From Methylotetracoccus sp. (GTDB taxonomy: Bacteria > Pseudomonadota > Gammaproteobacteria > Methylococcales > Methylococcaceae): 9,094 nucleotides of DNA. Made by a program: the position numbers and the translations under genes. This document shows positions 6,893 to 9,094 of this stretch, piece after piece (position 1 is the stretch's first letter; every line of letters begins with the position of its first letter). The DNA lies in assembly GCA_025458755.1 (NCBI GenBank), contig JALORT010000052.1, positions 1 through 9,094 of the forward strand, given 5' to 3'. Below the pieces are notes generated by a model. The model saw only the letters and a list, made by a program, of their open reading frames with translations. It was not told the DNA's origin and did no database searches.

Positions 6893-6918
6893 GACCGCTG
6901 CGGAGCGAACGCTCGGTC
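6893..6918 (-). terminator. Weak terminator-like hairpin after the dehydrogenase gene
   Basis: About 30 bases past the TAA of the dehydrogenase gene, the minus strand can pair GACCG with CGGTC and, inside that, GCG with CGC, around a short loop and bulges. The downstream bases (AATCGTTTCTG) are only mildly T-rich, so intrinsic termination is possible but not certain. Confidence 0.3.
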
Positions 6919-6947
6919 TGCACCTAACGGGATAAGGGACGGTCTGT

Positions 6948-8051
6948 TTACGCGGGTCGGTACGTGATGCGGTAAACGACACCGCGCAAATCATCCGAGA
7001 CCAACAGCGACCCGTCCGCCAGCTCGAGGATGTCGACTGGGCGGCCCCATTCCTTGCCGTCCGCCTGCAGCCAGCCTTCGGCAAAGACGTCCTCCGCCGT
7101 CGGACGGCCTTCGTTAAACCGCACCACGACCACGCGGTACCCGACCGACTGCTTCCGATTCCACGAGCCGTGCTGCGCAACGAACAACTGGCCGCGATAG
7201 TCGGGAGGGAACAGACGGCCGCGATAGAAGCGGATACCCAAAGCGGCGACATGGGCGGGAAATTTCCAGACCGGAGCGGTGAACTGGTCGCAAGACTTTT
7301 GTTGGCCGTAATTCGCATCGGCCAAATCGCCGGCATGACAATAGGGATAACCGAAATGCAGGCCGGGCCCGGAGGCGCGGTTCAGCTCATCCGCCGGCAG
7401 ATCCTCGCCCAGCCAATCGGCGCCATTGTCCGCGAAGTAAAGGTCACCGGTGTCGGGATGCCAGTCGAAACCGACCGTGTTGCGGATGCCGCGGGCGTAA
7501 ACCTCGAGGTTCTTGCCGTCCAGGTCGATACGCGTCAGCGTGGCGAATATCGGATCATCGGACAGACAGATATTGCAGGGCGCGCCGACCGCCGCGTACA
7601 GTTTGGCGTCCGGCCCCACCTTGAGCAGTTTCCAGGCATGGACGCGTTCGTTGGGATAGACGTCAGCGACGACTTCCGGCGGGGGCGGCTGGTCGAGGCG
7701 ATCGCCGATCTCCTTCAACTTCACGATGCGGCTGATCTCGGCGATGTAGAGGTCATTCCGATAAAAGGCGACGCCGTTGGGCATGTTCAGGCCGGAGGCG
7801 ACGGTCACGACCTGTTCGGCGTACCCGTCGCCGTTCCGGTCGCGCAACGCGAAGACCTTGCCTTCATTGATCGTCCCCAGATACACCGTGCCGTCATCGC
7901 CCAACGCCATCCCACGGGCGCCGGGAACTTGGTCGGCATACAGGGTGATCGCGAAGCCGCGGGGCAGCTTGATCTGCTTCAACAGCGCGTCGGTATCGGC
8001 GATGACGGAAAAACTGGCGAACAGGATGGAGAAGAAAAAAACGTATCGCAT
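6948..8051 (-). CDS. Secreted sorbosone/PQQ glucose dehydrogenase-family beta-propeller
   Basis: This is a protein of 367 aa from the chosen start. An N-terminal signal peptide is clear: MRYVFFFSILFASFSVIA with likely cleavage before DTDA, so it is exported to the periplasm. The mature part is a six-bladed beta-propeller of the glucose/sorbosone dehydrogenase family: RGMALGDDGTVYLG, GLNMPNGVAFYRNDLYIAE, KLYAAVGAPCNIC (C159, C162), GIRNTVGFDWHPDTGDLYFADNG, GLHFGYPYCH, VAQHGSWNR and GRPVDILELADGSLLVSDDLRGVVYRI. Members with proven activity use pyrroloquinoline quinone and calcium to oxidise sugars or aldehydes, but many relatives are uncharacterised and the substrate cannot be inferred. CNIC is not followed by histidine, so it is not a haem c site; no cytochrome partner gene is nearby. 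The ATG at 8051 has GAAGAG seven bases upstream. An ATG at 8066 would add five residues and lacks such a site. The gene probably follows the Uma2 gene on the same strand, 87 bases away. Confidence 0.88.
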   Translation of the reverse strand: MRYVFFFSILFASFSVIADTDALLKQIKLPRGFAITLYADQVPGARGMALGDDGTVYLGTINEGKVFALRDRNGDGYAEQVVTVASGLNMPNGVAFYRNDLYIAEISRIVKLKEIGDRLDQPPPPEVVADVYPNERVHAWKLLKVGPDAKLYAAVGAPCNICLSDDPIFATLTRIDLDGKNLEVYARGIRNTVGFDWHPDTGDLYFADNGADWLGEDLPADELNRASGPGLHFGYPYCHAGDLADANYGQQKSCDQFTAPVWKFPAHVAALGIRFYRGRLFPPDYRGQLFVAQHGSWNRKQSVGYRVVVVRFNEGRPTAEDVFAEGWLQADGKEWGRPVDILELADGSLLVSDDLRGVVYRITYRPA

Positions 8052-8058
8052 CAGCGGA

Positions 8059-8064
8059 CTCTTC
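8059..8064 (-). promoter_or_regulatory. Ribosome-binding site of the dehydrogenase gene
   Basis: GAAGAG on the minus strand lies 7 bases before the ATG at 8051. The competing ATG at 8066 is preceded by CCGATCCTCG, which contains no Shine-Dalgarno sequence. This favours the shorter signal peptide. Confidence 0.45.
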
Positions 8065-8138
8065 ATCGAGGATCGGTCGGGATCGGCAGCTACATTTTGC
8101 ATGATGGCCGCCCCGAGACGCAAAACGCGCCGTGATGA

Positions 8139-8735
8139 TCAACCCGGACCCTGCTCATCCGCTGATTCCTCCGGAAAGACGTTTTCGAATATCTCGTCGA
8201 ACGGAATCGAGAGTTGTAAGGTCGGGAAGAGGCCATCGCCGCCGTCCAGCAAGTACTCGTGGAACAGCCAGTCGTTCTCCGGCGTACGCCGGAAGGTCTC
8301 CACCCGGCGCGAGGGAATGCTCACCAGCACATACTCCTGCAGCGACGTCAGCGTGCGGTAGGCCGCAAACTTGTCACCGCGGTCGAACGCCGCGGTGAAC
8401 TCGGACAACACCTCGACAATCAACGCCGGATGCGCGATGAACTGGCTGGCGGCATGATCCCGCGGATCACAGGAAGCCATCACATCGGGGTAGAAAAAGG
8501 CATCCGCTGCTTCGACCCGCAGTTTCAAGTCGGCGATATAAGTCTGACAAGGCCCGCCGCGCAGCCGCTGCTTGAAGGCTGCCGCCAGATTCAGCGACAC
8601 GACCTCATGCTCGCGCCGCGCGCCGACCATCGCGAACACCTCGCCGCGGACATACTCGTGCTTCTCTTCCTGCTTTTCTTCCCAGGCCAGAAAGGCCTCC
8701 GCATCAAAGACCGTTTGCAGAGCCGGATTCGTCAT
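8139..8735 (-). CDS. Uma2-family (DUF820) PD-(D/E)XK nuclease-like protein
   Basis: This 198-aa protein has the usual length of Uma2 proteins, which adopt a restriction-endonuclease-like fold. The N-terminal EEKHEYVRGEVFAMVGAR (24-41) is the family's entry motif, with E32 as a likely active-site acid. FYPDVMASCD (81-90) gives the PD aspartate D84. ALIVEVLSEFTAAFDRGDKFAAYRTLTSLQEYVLV (104-138) provides E108, and K122 completes a plausible metal-binding set. The core motifs are therefore intact. Uma2 genes are abundant in cyanobacteria and scattered in other phyla, often as solitary mobile-like genes. Their cellular role is unproven, so nuclease activity is inferred from fold. The ATG at 8735 is supported by GGGAG six bases upstream; an in-frame TTG at 8753 is less likely. 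The C-terminus (EESADEQGPG) is acidic and probably disordered. No partner antitoxin or transposase is adjacent. Confidence 0.9.
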   Translation of the reverse strand: MTNPALQTVFDAEAFLAWEEKQEEKHEYVRGEVFAMVGARREHEVVSLNLAAAFKQRLRGGPCQTYIADLKLRVEAADAFFYPDVMASCDPRDHAASQFIAHPALIVEVLSEFTAAFDRGDKFAAYRTLTSLQEYVLVSIPSRRVETFRRTPENDWLFHEYLLDGGDGLFPTLQLSIPFDEIFENVFPEESADEQGPG

Positions 8736-8741
8736 GACAGT

Positions 8742-8746
8742 CTCCC
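8742..8746 (-). promoter_or_regulatory. Ribosome-binding site of the Uma2 gene
   Basis: GGGAG on the minus strand is 6 bases before the ATG at 8735. It fixes the start against the upstream in-frame TTG at 8753, which would place the ribosome site inside the coding sequence. Confidence 0.6.
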
Positions 8747-8782
8747 GCGGCAATGCTCACCGACCGATGACATCGCCTCATT

Positions 8783-8850
8783 GGTGGATAAGCAAAGCGC
8801 ATCCGCCAAACCCCGGCCGCCAATCCATGGATGCGTTCCGCTTATCCACC
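8783..8850. repeat. REP-like palindromic pair in inverted orientation
   Basis: Two copies of a GGTGGATAAGC...GCATCC unit face each other. The left arm is 8783-8804 and the right arm 8829-8850, with 19 of 22 bases complementary and a 24-base spacer rich in C and G. Each unit is itself a dyad: the left copy pairs GGTGGAT with ATCCGCC (8801-8807). The layout matches BIME-type REP pairs, and similar GGTGGATAAGCG...GCGCATCCACC elements recur between genes in many proteobacteria. The pair could fold into a long RNA or DNA hairpin between the Uma2 gene and whatever lies to the right. No transposase is present, so any mobility would depend on a REP-associated transposase elsewhere. Confidence 0.65.
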
Positions 8851-9094
8851 ATACCGTATCTATGGACTCCACCCGATTTGCAAGGATCATGAGTGAATTT
8901 TTGCCTTGGGGTAGATTGCGCGTATCGATTCGGCCTGGCTGTTGAGCGGTGTCTCGCTCGGGCCCGGATGCAATGCGCGCGTCGGAATCTGTATAAGGCG
9001 ACGGCCTCGAGGGGCCTTTACGGGTGACAGATTCAACCGACGCCGGTCCGACCTGTGGGGCATCGTTCTCTCTTTCTCCTTCGCAACCTGGATG

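Larger units (their letters stand above)
6452..6947. other. Intergenic region between dehydrogenase and chaperone operon
   Basis: About 500 bases with no convincing gene. Open frames on both strands exist, for example 6589-6846 plus (85 codons) and 6436-6825 minus (129 codons). Their products are arginine- or cysteine-rich, match no family I know, and lack ribosome sites. The region holds a candidate promoter near 6478-6506, a terminator-like hairpin at 6893-6918, three ACCGGT hexamers (6733-6738, 6788-6793, 6872-6877) and an 8-bp inverted repeat, CCGGCGGC (6749-6756) with GCCGCCGG (6796-6803). Confidence 0.5.
8736..9094. other. Right-edge region upstream of the Uma2 gene
   Basis: About 360 bases without a recognisable gene. 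It contains the REP-like inverted pair at 8783-8850. One minus-strand frame is open from the window edge to a TGA at 8734-8732 (121 codons) that overlaps the Uma2 ATG. Its translation crosses the REP-like pair, has mixed third-position bases and matches no family I know. A shorter minus ORF (9063-8887, 58 aa) begins 13 bases after AAGGAG but is arginine/proline-rich and unconvincing. I see no confident promoter. Confidence 0.4.

Noticed and set aside
7575..7586. CNIC in the dehydrogenase as a possible haem c site
   Set aside because: Haem attachment needs CxxCH, and the residue after the second cysteine is leucine. The CN-x-C pair is, from memory, common in this propeller family.
7170..8135. 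A 321-codon plus-strand frame opposite the dehydrogenase gene
   Set aside because: It is codon-aligned antisense to a clear family member with a signal peptide; its own product has no recognisable domain.
8259..8945. A 228-codon plus-strand frame opposite the Uma2 gene
   Set aside because: It is codon-aligned antisense to a clear Uma2 protein and runs through the REP-like pair.
8887..9063. A 58-aa minus-strand ORF starting 13 bases after AAGGAG
   Set aside because: The spacing is too long for a good ribosome site, the frame is also open upstream, and the arginine/proline-rich product matches nothing I recognise.

Overview
The window is GC-rich bacterial DNA with tightly packed genes, a strong preference for G or C at third codon positions, and several start/stop overlaps. 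The protein families present (an HscC-like Hsp70 cluster, a sorbosone/PQQ-type dehydrogenase, a Uma2 protein) and a REP-like pair built on GGTGGATAAGC...GCATCC fit a proteobacterium. A gammaproteobacterium, possibly a methanotroph-like lineage, is my best guess, but nothing here fixes the taxon. I see no rRNA, tRNA, CRISPR array, transposase or phage gene.

Layout. (1) 105-1013, plus strand: one complete DHDPS/NAL-superfamily lyase. (2) 6451 down to 967, minus strand: five genes in a row with overlaps of 8, 1 and 4 bases and a final 2-base gap. In transcription order they are a large helical-repeat (TPR-like) protein of 845 aa, a mini J-domain-like protein of 96 aa, a GrpE-like exchange factor of 219 aa, an Hsp70 of 578 aa, and an 89-aa double-CxxC zinc-ribbon protein. 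The last gene runs 47 bases into the 3' end of the lyase gene, tail to tail. (3) 6452-6947: about 500 bases without a convincing gene, holding a candidate promoter for the chaperone operon and a weak terminator-like hairpin. (4) 8051 down to 6948, minus: a secreted sorbosone/glucose dehydrogenase-family beta-propeller. (5) 8735 down to 8139, minus: a Uma2-family PD-(D/E)XK-like protein. (6) 8736-9094: a mostly non-coding stretch with an inverted pair of REP-like palindromes.

How the genes work together. The five minus-strand genes look like a self-contained Hsp70 machine: ATPase, nucleotide exchange factor, J-like partner, a large helical-repeat adaptor or client, and a small zinc protein. 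The J-like protein has PPE where canonical J proteins have HPD, so the usual way of triggering Hsp70 ATP hydrolysis may be altered or supplied from elsewhere. This module is the most interesting part of the window. The lyase, the dehydrogenase and the Uma2 gene show no evident functional link to it.
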